Shown: positions 9,937 to 18,832, counted from the stretch's first letter. The stretch is DNA of 64,000 nt from Mesosutterella faecium (GCF_022809315.2 NZ_JAKZJU020000001.1:1711001-1775000); one strand, 5' to 3'. The notes: generated from the sequence alone by a model not told the origin. A program made the numbers and translations.

Positions 9937-11508
9937 ATGTCAATCACCCTCCTGCCGCTTGAAGACCTGAGCGAAGTCGAACGCCGCCAGGCCTCGGTAC
10001 TCGAGCCGAACACGCTGATGGAGCGGGCCGGCCGCGATATAGCGGACCGCCTCGCCAGAGAGCTCCCGGAGAAGGGGTCTGTCACGATTCTGTGCGGCAC
10101 CGGCAACAACGGCGGCGACGGCTTCACCGCGGCGCGCTGCCTCAAGGCGCGCGGCTACCGCGTCACCTGCGTGATGGTGGGCGATGAGGCGCCGCACGCG
10201 CAGGAGGCGAAGGCCGCCTTCGAGGCCTGGAAGCGGGCCGGCGGCACGGTCGTGCGCGATCCCGAGACGCTGCCGCGGGCCGACCTGGTGGTCGACGCGC
10301 TGCTGGGCGTCGGAGGCACCGGCCCCTTAAGGGGCGAAATGCTCGACGCCACCATCTGGTACAACGTCCAGAACTCGCTCAAGGTCTCCATCGACGTCCC
10401 GACGGGACTTAACGCCGAAACCGGCTGCTGGAACGGCCGCATCCCGGGCTGCTCCTCCGACATGACGATCTGCCTGCTCTCGGTTCACGCAGGGCTGCTG
10501 ATGAACCAGGGGCGGGACGCCGCCGGCCACATCTGCCTCTCCGAGCTCGATGTCTCCATCCCGCTCGCCCTCACGGGCATCATCGACGAGGACGACTTCA
10601 GCCACATTCTCGAGCCGCGCCGGCACTTCTGCCACAAAGGCACCTGGGGCAGCCTCGCCGTGGTGGGAGGCAGCGACGGCTACCTCGGCGCCGCCCTGAT
10701 GGCGGCCAGAGCGGGGCTGAGGCTAGGCGCCGGGCGCGTCACGCTCGAGTTCCTCGCCAAGGACGCCCCGAAGGTGATTCCCATGAGCCCGGAGCTGATG
10801 ATCGCCGCAGGAAAGCTCGACCTCCCCTGCTTCACGACGATTGTCGCAGGCCCGGGGCTGGGCGAAGACGAAGCGGCGGTCGGCCGGCTCGCGGAGGCGA
10901 TCGACTGCAGGGAGACGCCGCTTGTCATCGACGCCGGCGGCCTCAGGGCGCTGGCCGAACATCCGGAGCTGCAGGACCGGCTGCTCGCGCGCCGCGCGGG
11001 CACGGTGATCACGCCGCACCCGCTTGAGGCCGCGAGAATCCTCAAGGTGAAGGTCGACGAGGTCCAGTCCAACCGCATTTTCTGGGCCCGCGAGCTCGCG
11101 CTGCAGACCAACGCCGTCGTTGTGCTCAAGGGCACCGGCACCGTGGTCGCCCTTCGCTCGGGCCGCGCCTGGGTAAATCCGACGGGTTCGGCGGCTCTGG
11201 CCACCGCCGGAACAGGCGACGTCCTGGCCGGCATGATCGGCGCCTTCCTCGCGCAGGGGTTCGACCTCACCAGCGCGACGCTGGGCGCGGTCTGGCTGCA
11301 CGGGGCCGCGGCCGAGGCGGCCACCATGCCGGTTCCGGCCGATGAGCTCTCGGAGCGGGCCGCCCGGGCGCTTTCGATGCTGCGCCGAGCGAAGCTGTCC
11401 TGGGCCGAGGCTAAGACCGATCCGCTCGATCCCTTCGGGTCCCTTGCCCTGCAGCCCGGGCAGCTGGTCCCAGCTCCCGTCGAAATGATCGGGAAAGTCC
11501 GCCATTAA
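9937..11508 (+). CDS. nnr: Bifunctional NAD(P)H-hydrate epimerase / ADP-dependent dehydratase
   Basis: 523 residues, the fused form typical of bacteria. The N-terminal YjeF_N epimerase domain (about 1-215) carries the GNNGGDGF motif (residues 51-58) and VDALLGVGGTGPLRG. The C-terminal ribokinase-like dehydratase domain (about 225-500) carries VITPHPLEAARIL and the ATP/ADP-site motif TAGTGDVLAGMIGAFLAQG. The enzyme repairs NADHX and NADPHX, the hydrated forms of the cofactors. Start ATG 9937 has AAAGGAG at 9924-9930. The short gap to the FAD oxidase upstream suggests co-transcription. A 13-bp terminator hairpin follows. Confidence 0.95.
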   Translation: MSITLLPLEDLSEVERRQASVLEPNTLMERAGRDIADRLARELPEKGSVTILCGTGNNGGDGFTAARCLKARGYRVTCVMVGDEAPHAQEAKAAFEAWKRAGGTVVRDPETLPRADLVVDALLGVGGTGPLRGEMLDATIWYNVQNSLKVSIDVPTGLNAETGCWNGRIPGCSSDMTICLLSVHAGLLMNQGRDAAGHICLSELDVSIPLALTGIIDEDDFSHILEPRRHFCHKGTWGSLAVVGGSDGYLGAALMAARAGLRLGAGRVTLEFLAKDAPKVIPMSPELMIAAGKLDLPCFTTIVAGPGLGEDEAAVGRLAEAIDCRETPLVIDAGGLRALAEHPELQDRLLARRAGTVITPHPLEAARILKVKVDEVQSNRIFWARELALQTNAVVVLKGTGTVVALRSGRAWVNPTGSAALATAGTGDVLAGMIGAFLAQGFDLTSATLGAVWLHGAAAEAATMPVPADELSERAARALSMLRRAKLSWAEAKTDPLDPFGSLALQPGQLVPAPVEMIGKVRH

Positions 11509-11532
11509 ACGTTTCCGGCCGCACCTCAAGCC

Positions 11533-11571
11533 TGAGGCCCCGGGAACAAAATCCCGGGGCCTCAAATTTTT
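11533..11571 (+). terminator. Rho-independent terminator of nnr
   Basis: TGAGGCCCCGGGA (11533-11545) pairs perfectly with TCCCGGGGCCTCA (11552-11564), followed by AA TTTTT (11567-11571). Confidence 0.9.
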
Positions 11572-11703
11572 CCGCCCCTTCACCCCGGAAAGCCGCTGCA
11601 GAGCCAGGGGGCGGCCTCTTCGCCCCGGATCTTCAGGCGAAGAAAAAGGGGAAGGACCTCTGAAGGCCTTTCCCCTCGGACTGGAAGAAACCAACCCGCC
11701 GCT

Positions 11704-13623
11704 TTACTTCGCGGCCTTTGAAGAAGCCGCCGCTTCGGCCTTCTTCGGGGGCAGGTAGTCCTTGTTGTTGATCTTGGTGCCCAGCTTCTGCTCCAGCGCT
11801 TCGAGATAAGCCTGGGTTTCGGCCGCACCGTGCAGCTTCGCGAGCTGCGCGGAGGCGCTCTTGCGCTCGTCGTCCGTAAACTCGGGCACCTTGGAGGCGT
11901 TGATGCGGGAAACCACGTAGCCGCCCGCCACCTGGGTGCCGATGAAGACCGGCAGCTTGCCGGCCGGGACCCGCAGCTGCGCGTTCACGAGCTCAGGCGG
12001 CAGCCCCATGGGCTCCTGGCGCGAGACCCAGACGGCGGGGGTGAAGCCCGCGTCCGACGGAGCCTTCTTCAGCTCGGCCAGCTTCTTCTCGCCGGCGCTC
12101 TTCGCGGCGGCCAGCGCCGCCTCGCTCTTCAACTTCGAGACGATCTTGTCCTTCACCTGCTCAAAAGGAATCTGAGCGGAAGGCCGGTGCTCGAGCACGC
12201 GCGCCGACACGAGCACGTTGGGCGAGACTTCGATCGCCTGAATGTTCTTCTTCTCGTTCACCGCCTCGCTCGAGAACAGCAGGTCAATCACGTGCGCGTT
12301 CAGGTACTTGCCCTGCTCGGACTGCGGATTGAACCCGTTCTTGGTGACGTTGTCCACCTCCACGGGCTTGAGGCCGTAGCGGTCAATCACAGGCTGCAGC
12401 GAGTCGGGCTGCTCATAGACCGTATTGGTGAAATTGTCGGCCGCCTCGGCGAATTTCTTCTGCGCCATCTGCTGGCCGTACTCGGCCTCGATTTTCGAGC
12501 GCACCTTTTCAAGCGGCGGCACCTCCCCGCCCCGGGTGTCGGTGACGCGGATGATGTGGAAGCCGTACTGAGTCTTCACAGGCCCCACGATATCGCCCTT
12601 CTTGGCCGCAAAGACCGCTTTTTCAAACTCGGGCACCATGGCGCCGCGCCCGAACCAGCCGAGGTCGCCGCCGTTTGCCGCGCTGCCCTTGTCGGTTGAA
12701 AGCGACTTGGCCTCCTCGGCGAACTTCTCGGGATGGGCCTTCAGTTCGGCCACAAGGTCCTCGGCCTTCTTCTGGGCCGCTTTTTCGTCAGAGCCGAAGC
12801 CGATCAGGATATGGCTCGCCCGGCGCTCCTCGGGAGCGGCGAACTTCTTGGCGTTCTGCTCGTAGTAGGTTTTCAGATCCTGCTCCGAGGGCTTTGCGGT
12901 CTTGAACTGATCCGGCGTGAGAACGACGTACTGGACTTTCTCCGACTCCGGGCTCACGAATTCCTTCTTGTGGCCGTCGTAGTAGGACTGGGCCTCGGCG
13001 TCCGAGACCTTCACCTGCGAGAGGAACTGGGCGGCCGGGAAAGCATAAAGCCTCACCTCGCGCCGTTCGCGGAAGAGGCGGTTGAGCTGCTCGGCCGTGG
13101 CGCGGCCGATGGGCGAGGTGGCCTGCAGGTTGTCGACCATGATCTCGTTGGCGAGGCTTCTCTGCAGCTCGGCCACAAAGCCCTCGTCGGTCTTGCCCTG
13201 GCTCGCGAGGAAGCGCTTGTAGAGCTCGGGGTCGAACTTCCCGTTGATCTGGAAGGCTCCTGCGCTCTTGATGACGCTGATCGCCGTGTCGCGGGACACC
13301 ACGATGCCCTCCTTGGCCACCTCGACGCCGAGCGCGCGCTCGGCGATCAGACGGCCGAGGATCGCGGCGCGGGCTTCCTGGTTGTCAAGGATGTCAGACT
13401 TGAAGGAGTCGCCCATCTGCTGGCGCAGCCGCTCGAGCTGCTCGCGCTTGGCCTGGTCGAACTGTTCGGGCAGGATCTTTGAGCCGTCCACCACAGCGAG
13501 CGCATTGTCCTCCGCGTTGCTGCGGGAGTAGCTGTAGACGCCGGTCGCCACGAAGGCTATGGAAATCGGGCCGATGATGATCGCCATCATCCAGCGCTTA
13601 TGATTGCGGAAACCCTGAAGCAT
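11704..13623 (-). CDS. ppiD: Periplasmic chaperone PpiD (membrane-anchored SurA/parvulin-like foldase)
   Basis: 639 residues, the usual PpiD length. A short cytosolic N terminus ([11 protein letters not shown]) precedes one membrane anchor (about 12-31). The periplasmic part has a SurA_N-like helical domain (about 33-200) and a canonical parvulin domain (about 255-365: [36 protein letters not shown]). A second helical domain and a Lys/Ala-rich tail follow. PpiD sits at the Sec translocon and helps exported proteins fold; its own parvulin domain is often weakly active. The start at 13623 has GAGGGACG upstream. The gene lies just past the tRNA-Asp pair and is insulated from it by a terminator. 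Confidence 0.93.
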   Translation of the reverse strand: MLQGFRNHKRWMMAIIIGPISIAFVATGVYSYSRSNAEDNALAVVDGSKILPEQFDQAKREQLERLRQQMGDSFKSDILDNQEARAAILGRLIAERALGVEVAKEGIVVSRDTAISVIKSAGAFQINGKFDPELYKRFLASQGKTDEGFVAELQRSLANEIMVDNLQATSPIGRATAEQLNRLFRERREVRLYAFPAAQFLSQVKVSDAEAQSYYDGHKKEFVSPESEKVQYVVLTPDQFKTAKPSEQDLKTYYEQNAKKFAAPEERRASHILIGFGSDEKAAQKKAEDLVAELKAHPEKFAEEAKSLSTDKGSAANGGDLGWFGRGAMVPEFEKAVFAAKKGDIVGPVKTQYGFHIIRVTDTRGGEVPPLEKVRSKIEAEYGQQMAQKKFAEAADNFTNTVYEQPDSLQPVIDRYGLKPVEVDNVTKNGFNPQSEQGKYLNAHVIDLLFSSEAVNEKKNIQAIEVSPNVLVSARVLEHRPSAQIPFEQVKDKIVSKLKSEAALAAAKSAGEKKLAELKKAPSDAGFTPAVWVSRQEPMGLPPELVNAQLRVPAGKLPVFIGTQVAGGYVVSRINASKVPEFTDDERKSASAQLAKLHGAAETQAYLEALEQKLGTKINNKDYLPPKKAEAAASSKAAK

Positions 13624-13677
13624 TCGTCCCTCGATACTTGGCAGGAAAGCCGGATGATCACCCGGCCTCCCGGGAAT

Positions 13678-13711
13678 AAAAAAAGGCGAACATATTATAT
13701 GTTCGCCTTTT
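13678..13711. terminator. Bidirectional terminator below the tRNA-Asp genes
   Basis: GGCGAACATA (13685-13694) pairs with TATGTTCGCC (13698-13707). On the - strand, the direction of tRNA transcription, the stem is followed by seven T residues (A run 13678-13684 on +). On the + strand it is followed by TTTT. Confidence 0.85.
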
Positions 13712-13720
13712 CAGGAATAG

Positions 13721-13798
13721 TGGCGGAGTTGAAGGGGCTCGAACCCTCGACCTACGGCGTGACAGGCCGTCGCTCTAACCAAACTGAGCTACAACTCC
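13721..13798 (-). tRNA. tRNA-Asp (anticodon GTC), copy 1
   Basis: 78 nt including an encoded CCA. The acceptor stem is GGAGTTG paired with CAACTCC, the D-arm contains TAGCTCAGTTTGGTTAGA, the anticodon stem ACGGC/GCCGT encloses CTGTCAC (anticodon GTC), and the T-loop is GGTTCGAACC. It is identical to the copy at 13849-13926. Confidence 0.97.
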
Positions 13799-13807
13799 CT
13801 GACAGAA

Positions 13808-13835
13808 ATTATATCGTTGAGTTCTTCCCTGTCCA
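13808..13835 (-). promoter_or_regulatory. Promoter of tRNA-Asp copy 1
   Basis: On the - strand TGGACA (13830-13835) is followed by a 16-bp spacer and TATAAT (13808-13813), ten bases ahead of the tRNA 5' end. It lies between the two tRNA genes, so the downstream copy has its own promoter. Confidence 0.75.
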
Positions 13836-13848
13836 GAAGAACAATGAA

Positions 13849-13926
13849 TGGCGGAGTTGAAGGGGCTCGAACCCTCGACCTACGGCGTGACAGGCCGTCG
13901 CTCTAACCAAACTGAGCTACAACTCC
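13849..13926 (-). tRNA. tRNA-Asp (anticodon GTC), copy 2
   Basis: 78 nt, identical to copy 1, with the same encoded CCA and GTC anticodon. The two genes are 50 bp apart and read leftward. Confidence 0.97.
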
Positions 13927-13946
13927 TCACTCACAACGAGTTATGA

Positions 13947-13974
13947 ATTATACAAATATTTGGCGCTTTGTCCA
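13947..13974 (-). promoter_or_regulatory. Promoter of tRNA-Asp copy 2
   Basis: TGGACA (13969-13974), a 16-bp spacer and TATAAT (13947-13952) on the - strand, about 20 bp ahead of the tRNA. The -35, spacing and -10 equal those of the other copy, although the spacer sequences differ. Confidence 0.8.
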
Positions 13975-14056
13975 GTTTCCGGGGATCTTCGGCCGCCTGA
14001 CCCCCGCAAACACGGTATTCGGGCCGCTGCGCCCGAAGCGAGGTCCCTCCCCCCTC

Positions 14057-15031
14057 TCAGTAGCCGAAATACTCGCAGGCGAACTGCGCGAGCCTGTCGT
14101 GGTAGAGGTCGGCAAGCTCGCGGTCGTCTGAGAGCAGGTGCCCGGAGTGCGGCATCATGATGAGATCCGCCCGGACGCCGGCCTTCCTGAGCCTGGAGGC
14201 GAGGATCCGGCCGTTTTCTGGGTTCTGGATGGAATCCTTCTCTCCGTAGGCGAGCAGCGTGGGAGGCGCGGAGGGCGTCACCGCATAAAGCGGGGAGACC
14301 GAGCGGATCGCCGCCTCGGCCGCTCCTGATCTGAATTCCTTTTCGGAAAAGCTGCTTCCAGTGCCCGCGTTCACAATCATCAGGGACACGCGGGGGCTGA
14401 AATGCGCCGTCGGAAAGTCCCAGGCGCTCCAGTGGAAATCAATCGGGGCCACGTTGGCGGCTGCGAACTTCACCGGGAGGCTGTGGGGCCGCGCGTAGGC
14501 GTAGAGCAGCGCGAGCTGGCCTCCGGCGGAGGTGCCCGCCACCGCCATCTGCGTGACATTCCAGCCCCGCGCATCGGACAGCCGCCGGACCTCCCGCACG
14601 GCCTCGTCGACGTCATCGAGCATGCGGCCCATGGTGACCGGAGCCGACGGGATGTGCAGCGTGTAGTCCAGGTCCACTGCGATGTAGCCGCGCTTTGCAT
14701 AGCGGTAGCAGTTGTGCCGCTCGAAGGCGCGGGAGCCGCGCATCCAGCTGCCGCCGTGCAGGAAGAAAATCACGCCGTTGCCGCGGCCCGGGTCGAGTTT
14801 TTCCGGCAGGCAGACGTCCATGCGGCCGCCCGCTCCGGGCTTGAAGGGCAGACCGGCCAGCAGCCTCCCGTCCACGCCCTCGCTCCAGGACTCGTCCATG
14901 CCCCGGTTGTGCTTGATCGTCCCGATGGTCGAGCACCCCGAGCTCAGGACTGCGGCACCGGCTGCAAGCGCAAGGACCGCGGCCCGCAGCAGCCTCGGGC
15001 CCCGGAAAGGACGGGAAAAACGGAAAAGCAT
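14057..15031 (-). CDS. Lipoprotein alpha/beta hydrolase (carboxylesterase/BD-FAE-like)
   Basis: 324 residues. A positively charged, hydrophobic N terminus ends in the lipobox LSSGC, so the mature protein should be a lipid-anchored periplasmic or outer-membrane protein. The body has the esterase oxyanion motif HGGSW, the nucleophile elbow GTSAGG, an acid in YGEKDSIQ and a catalytic His in MPHSGHLLSD, a full Ser-Asp-His set in the usual order. Family members cleave esters, including acetylated or feruloylated carbohydrates; the substrate here is unknown. Start 15031 has AGGG 8 nt upstream. An ATG at 15052 with GGAG ahead is an equally possible start that adds seven residues. It follows metQ on the same strand after 85 bp. 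Confidence 0.82.
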   Translation of the reverse strand: MLFRFSRPFRGPRLLRAAVLALAAGAAVLSSGCSTIGTIKHNRGMDESWSEGVDGRLLAGLPFKPGAGGRMDVCLPEKLDPGRGNGVIFFLHGGSWMRGSRAFERHNCYRYAKRGYIAVDLDYTLHIPSAPVTMGRMLDDVDEAVREVRRLSDARGWNVTQMAVAGTSAGGQLALLYAYARPHSLPVKFAAANVAPIDFHWSAWDFPTAHFSPRVSLMIVNAGTGSSFSEKEFRSGAAEAAIRSVSPLYAVTPSAPPTLLAYGEKDSIQNPENGRILASRLRKAGVRADLIMMPHSGHLLSDDRELADLYHDRLAQFACEYFGY

Positions 15032-15116
15032 GACGAATGCCCTAAAAAACATTCGCCGCTCCGGCGGGCCGGAGCGGCTGAGATTTTCTTGCCTGAGAAG
15101 GACAGAGCCGGTCTTT

Positions 15117-15920
15117 TTACCAGGCCGGAACGATTGTGCCCTTGTACTTGTCGGCGATGAACTTCTGCACGGCCTCTGAATGATAGGCCTTTACAAATTT
15201 CTTGACAGCCTCGCTGTCCTTGTTGTCGGGGCGGGCCGCGATCACCATGACGGCAAGCGGCGCGTCCTTGCCCTCAAGGAAGATGCCCTGCTTCGCGGGA
15301 TCGAGTCCTGCCGACATCACGTAGTTCATCGTGATCGCGGCCGCGTCGAGGTCATCGAGGGAGCGGGGCAGCTGCGCCGCCTCGAGCTCCTTCAAAACGA
15401 GCTTCTTCGGATTATCCACCACGTCTGCGACCGTCGCCTTGAAGCCCGCGCCTTCCCTGAGCTTGATCAGGCCGGCCGCTTCAAGCAGCTGCAGGCCGCG
15501 GCCGCCGTTGGTCGGATCGTTCGGAATGCCGACGAGGGCTCCGTTCCTGAGCTCGGCGGGCGACTTCACCTTGTTGGAGTAGATGCCCATCCTCATCAGG
15601 ATGGCCGGCCCGACCGACACCAGGTCCGTCTTCTGGTTCGCGTTGAAATTCTTGAGGAACGGCTCATGCTGATAGACGTTCAGATCCAGCGACTTTTCGG
15701 CCAGCGCCTTGTCCGGTCCGAGATAATCGGAGAACTCGACCACCTGCACCTTGAGGCCGTCCTTGGCGGCTTCCTTGGCCGCGGCTTCGACCACCTCGGC
15801 GTGCGGACCGGCTGTGGCCCCGACTTTCACGACCGTTTCCTTCTTGCTGCAGCCTGTAAGCGCAAGAGCCGAAAGAAGCGGGACGGCGGCAAAGGCCTTG
15901 AGTAGCTGACGTTTCTGCAT
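15117..15920 (-). CDS. metQ: MetQ/NlpA-family substrate-binding lipoprotein
   Basis: 267 residues with a lipobox LALTGC near residues 20-24, then KVGATAGPHAEVVEAAAKEA and EKSLDLNVYQHEPFL, which are conserved in the MetQ/NlpA (lipoprotein_9) family. It binds methionine (D- or L-) and delivers it to the MetNI importer in the inner membrane. Start 15920 has AAGGAAT upstream. No metN or metI lies in the window; the nearest ABC genes, at 16109-18764, are of the polar amino-acid type and are separated by a terminator. It is therefore an orphan MetQ, which must use a MetNI encoded elsewhere or bind another ligand. A folded leader precedes it at 15947-15990. Confidence 0.9.
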   Translation of the reverse strand: MQKRQLLKAFAAVPLLSALALTGCSKKETVVKVGATAGPHAEVVEAAAKEAAKDGLKVQVVEFSDYLGPDKALAEKSLDLNVYQHEPFLKNFNANQKTDLVSVGPAILMRMGIYSNKVKSPAELRNGALVGIPNDPTNGGRGLQLLEAAGLIKLREGAGFKATVADVVDNPKKLVLKELEAAQLPRSLDDLDAAAITMNYVMSAGLDPAKQGIFLEGKDAPLAVMVIAARPDNKDSEAVKKFVKAYHSEAVQKFIADKYKGTIVPAW

Positions 15921-15946
15921 GTTCTTTATTCCTTTTTTTGTTCACT

Positions 15947-15990
15947 GTTCCGGCAGGAGGGCCGAGGACGCCTCCGTCCCTGCCGGGAAC
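15947..15990 (-). other. Structured leader upstream of metQ
   Basis: GTTCCGGCAGG (15947-15957) and CCTGCCGGGAAC (15979-15990) form a long stem with one bulged base, and inside it GGACG and CGTCC can pair in an alternative fold. It lies within the 5' untranslated region of metQ. It does not match the SAM-I, SAM-II or SAH riboswitch consensus I know. Confidence 0.4.
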
Positions 15991-16049
15991 TGATGCCCCT
16001 ACTTTAACGCCTGGGGCGGGAGCCGGTGCAGGTAATACCGCACAGAAAT

Positions 16050-16084
16050 TGAAAATAAGCCGGCCATCGAAAACGGTGGCCGGC
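16050..16084 (-). terminator. Terminator after the amino-acid ABC operon
   Basis: GCCGGCCA (16059-16066) pairs with TGGCCGGC (16077-16084). On the - strand the stem is followed by the T-rich TTATTTTC. Confidence 0.75.
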
Positions 16085-16108
16085 GGGGGCTGCGGGGTGA
16101 GACGCCCG

Positions 16109-16891
16109 TCAGAGATAGCGCGACAGGAAAGTGCGGAAGCGCTCGGTCTTCGGGTGAACCATCACGTCGGAGGGCTTTCCCTCCTCCACCACGACTCCGC
16201 CTGCCATGAACACGACCCGGTCGGCCACCTCGCGGGTAAACGGAATTTCGTGGGTCACGATGATCATCGTGTAGCCCTGCCCTGCGAGGTCCTTCATCGT
16301 GTTGAGCACTTCGCCCACGAGCTCAGGGTCCAGTGCCGAGGTCGGCTCGTCAAAGAGCAGGAGCTCGGGCTCGATCGCAAGCGCCCGGGCGATCGAGACG
16401 CGCTGCTGCTGCCCGCCCGAGAGCCTTCTCGGATACTGGTAGGCCTTGTCCGCGAGCCCCACCCGGTCAAGAATCTCGAGTGCTTTTTTCTGTGCCACAT
16501 CCTTGGGCACCCCGTGAACGTGGACCGGAAACTCCATCACGTTCTGAAGCACCGTGAGGTGGGGAAAGAGGTTGAAGGCCTGGAAGACCATCCCGATCTT
16601 GCGGCGCTGCCTGGCCACCTTCGCGTAGGGGGCCTCCCAGAGCTCGCCGTTCCTCCACTCGTAGCCGATCGCCTCGCCGCCGACCGTGATGAGCCCGGAG
16701 TCCATGCTCTCGAGATGGTTGATGCAGCGCAGCAGGGTGGATTTCCCGGAGCCCGAGGGGCCCAGGATCACCAGCACCTCGCCCTTCTTCACCTCGAGGT
16801 TGATGCCCTTGAGGACCTCGTTCGATCCGAAGCTCTTCCTCACGTTGACGCAACGCACGAAAGCCTCGTCTTTCTTTTCTGCTTCACTCAT
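16109..16891 (-). CDS. Polar amino-acid ABC transporter, ATPase (GlnQ/HisP-like)
   Basis: 260 residues with a complete ABC cassette: Walker A GPSGSGKST (residues 44-52), Q-loop VFQAFNLFPH, signature LSGGQQQR, Walker B LLLFDEPTSALDP and switch His in VTHE. The pattern is that of the GlnQ/HisP/ArtP subfamily, which powers uptake of polar amino acids. The ATG overlaps the permease stop by 4 nt (ATGA), which indicates translational coupling. It is the last gene of the operon. Confidence 0.94.
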   Translation of the reverse strand: MSEAEKKDEAFVRCVNVRKSFGSNEVLKGINLEVKKGEVLVILGPSGSGKSTLLRCINHLESMDSGLITVGGEAIGYEWRNGELWEAPYAKVARQRRKIGMVFQAFNLFPHLTVLQNVMEFPVHVHGVPKDVAQKKALEILDRVGLADKAYQYPRRLSGGQQQRVSIARALAIEPELLLFDEPTSALDPELVGEVLNTMKDLAGQGYTMIIVTHEIPFTREVADRVVFMAGGVVVEEGKPSDVMVHPKTERFRTFLSRYL

Positions 16892-17772
16892 GACTGGATC
16901 CCCTGCTCGGCGAGCGTTTCTTCAACAATATCGGCCTTGCGGCTGCGTCCCTTGGAGAAGTGGCGCTCGATCAGCCACTGGAAGACCGACAGGACGGAGG
17001 TGATGATGAGGTACCAGATCACGGCCACGATCAGCAGCGGAATGATCTGGAAGGTGACGTTGTAAATCGTCTGCACCGAGTAGAGCAGGTCGTCCATGGC
17101 GATGATGGAGACCATGGCGGTCGCCTTCACCATGGAAATCACCTGATTGCCGGTGGGCGGGATGATGGCCGTCATCGCCTGCGGGATCAGGATCCGGAAC
17201 ATGATCTGCGCCCGGCTCATGCCGAAGGCCTGCGCGGTCTCCTTCTGGTTGGGGTCCACGGAAAGGAGTCCGGCGCGGATGATCTCTCCCATGAAGGCGC
17301 CTTCGTTAAGCGACAGGCCCACGATGGCGGCCGTAAGCGGCGTGATCACTTCGTTGGTGTTCACGCTCCCCAGCCCCGGGAAGGACAGGGTCGGGAACAG
17401 GGCGGCCAGGTTGTACCAGAACAGCAGCTGCACGAGCAGCGGCGTCGAGCGGAAAAACCAGAGATAGACGTTGGCAAGCGCGTTGTAGTACGGACTGTCC
17501 GAAAGCTTGCCGATCGCGCAGACCAGGCCGATCAGAATGCCCAGCGTCATCGAGATCACCGTGAGCCCCAGCGTCATCTTGATGCCGTGGAGAATGGACT
17601 CATCGGTGAAATACTTGGCGACGACATCCCACTCGAAATTGGGATTCTGCGAGCAGATCCAGAGGAAGTAGCCGATGACAACCGTGAGGATCGCGTAGAT
17701 GATCCAGCGGACCAGGGGGACTCTGCGGCGCGCCCTGGAAACATCAGCCGGCTGGTTTTTGTTTTCCGTCAT
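16888..17772 (-). CDS. Polar amino-acid ABC transporter, permease (HisM/GlnP-like)
   Basis: 294 residues with about five to six membrane segments. It has the HisM-family N-terminal core GIKMTLGLTVISMTLGILIGL, the FRSTPLLVQLLFWY motif and the EAA loop near EIIRAGLLSVDPNQKETAQAFGMSRAQIMFRILIPQA. A single permease gene implies a homodimeric pore. The N-terminal 30 residues are hydrophilic and precede an extra membrane segment. The start is the ATG at 17772; a TTG three codons upstream is less likely. A double hairpin separates it from the binding-protein gene. Confidence 0.93.
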   Translation of the reverse strand: MTENKNQPADVSRARRRVPLVRWIIYAILTVVIGYFLWICSQNPNFEWDVVAKYFTDESILHGIKMTLGLTVISMTLGILIGLVCAIGKLSDSPYYNALANVYLWFFRSTPLLVQLLFWYNLAALFPTLSFPGLGSVNTNEVITPLTAAIVGLSLNEGAFMGEIIRAGLLSVDPNQKETAQAFGMSRAQIMFRILIPQAMTAIIPPTGNQVISMVKATAMVSIIAMDDLLYSVQTIYNVTFQIIPLLIVAVIWYLIITSVLSVFQWLIERHFSKGRSRKADIVEETLAEQGIQS

Positions 17773-17805
17773 GTTCTTCAACCATTTTGCTAGGCACTGC
17801 TGAAA

Positions 17806-17876
17806 GCGGCCCGGGGGCGAAGCACCTCAGGCCCCGGGCCGCTTCCCAATCCCGGGCGGCTCGCGCGGAGCCGCCC
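17806..17876 (-). other. Two tandem intercistronic hairpins between binding protein and permease
   Basis: Hairpin 1 pairs GCGGCCCGGGG (17806-17816) with CCCCGGGCCGC (17832-17842). Hairpin 2 pairs GGGCGGCTC (17854-17862) with GAGCCGCCC (17868-17876). Neither has a T tract. Structures in this place commonly protect the binding-protein mRNA from 3' decay, so that the binding protein is made in excess over the membrane parts. Confidence 0.7.
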
Positions 17877-17882
17877 GCTTCG

Positions 17883-18764
17883 TCACTTCACGTCGACGCC
17901 GAGGTTCTTGCCGGGCTTGGCCGTCATGTTGTTCTTCAGGTCGTACTTCATCATGATCGCCTTGTAGGTGCCGTTCTTGAAGAGCTCCTGGAAGGCGGCG
18001 AGCACGACCGGCGTCAGAGGCGAGTTCTTGGCGAACACCGCGCCCTGGTAAATGTCGTTGAAGCCGTTTTTCTTGCCCACGGCGGCGAGCTCCAGATACT
18101 GGCGGTTCTTGGAGACGAAATACGTGAGCGGGGCCTGCGAGGAGAAGAAGGCGTCGGCGCGCCCGGAGCGCACCGCCAGAGCCGAAGTGGTCTGAGTGTC
18201 GAAGGACAGCACCGTGACCGGCGGCTTCTTCGCCTTGACGCAGACTTCCGAGGCCTTGCGGATCACGCGCTCGGCCGAGCCGCCCGCCATCACCGAGATG
18301 CGGTGGCCGCAGGTGTCCTCAAGCCCGTTGATCTTGAGCGGATTGCCCTTCTTCACGGCAAAGACCACGTACTCCTGGACATAGTCGACGAAGTCGTTCT
18401 TCGCCTGGCGGTTCGGGTAGTCGCCGATCGGCGCGAGCGCCATGTCGTAGCGCCCGGACTGCAGGCCGATCAGGGTGGCCGAAAGCGAGGACACGTTCGT
18501 GTGCTCGATCTTCACGCCGAGAATCTCAGAGAGCGCCTTGGAGAAATCCTGAACGGCGCCGGTCACCTTCTTGTCAGGGGAAACGACGCTGTAGGGAGGG
18601 AAGGAGCCGTTCACGACGTCGCGGATCACGCCCGATTTCTGGATCGAGGCGGGCAGCTGATCGTGAAGGGCCTTGTTGAACTTCTGGGCGGGGATCCCGG
18701 CGGCCAGCGCGCAGGCTGCAAAGCCGGCCAGGGCCAGAGCGGCGGCGATTTTCTGGAATTTCAT
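17883..18764 (-). CDS. Periplasmic amino-acid-binding protein (SBP family 3)
   Basis: 293 residues with a Sec signal peptide (residues 1-22, ending ALAAG). The mature part shows the bilobal family 3 plan: VIRDVVNGSFPPYSVV, AVQDFSKALSEILG, LIGLQSGRYDMALAPIGDYPNR and GSAERVIRKASEVCV, with the DAFFSSQAPLTYFV return strand. These proteins capture polar amino acids or related compounds for the adjacent permease and ATPase. The ligand-contacting pattern (DMALAPIGDYPNRQ) is unlike the glutamine or histidine binders I know, so specificity is open. The start has GGGAG upstream. It is preceded on the same strand by an amidase gene. Confidence 0.9.
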   Translation of the reverse strand: MKFQKIAAALALAGFAACALAAGIPAQKFNKALHDQLPASIQKSGVIRDVVNGSFPPYSVVSPDKKVTGAVQDFSKALSEILGVKIEHTNVSSLSATLIGLQSGRYDMALAPIGDYPNRQAKNDFVDYVQEYVVFAVKKGNPLKINGLEDTCGHRISVMAGGSAERVIRKASEVCVKAKKPPVTVLSFDTQTTSALAVRSGRADAFFSSQAPLTYFVSKNRQYLELAAVGKKNGFNDIYQGAVFAKNSPLTPVVLAAFQELFKNGTYKAIMMKYDLKNNMTAKPGKNLGVDVK

Positions 18765-18832
18765 GTTTTTTCTCCCATTATTTCGGCCCCGGCGGTGCCC
18801 GGGGCTTTTGTCAGTCGGTTAAAGCGATGCGA

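Noticed and set aside
13600..13860. Open frame on + crossing ppiD's start and the tRNA-Asp gene
   Set aside because: It covers a tRNA and a terminator. Its ELKGLEPSTYGVTGRRSNQTELQL stretch is the translated reverse complement of the tRNA, a common false protein.
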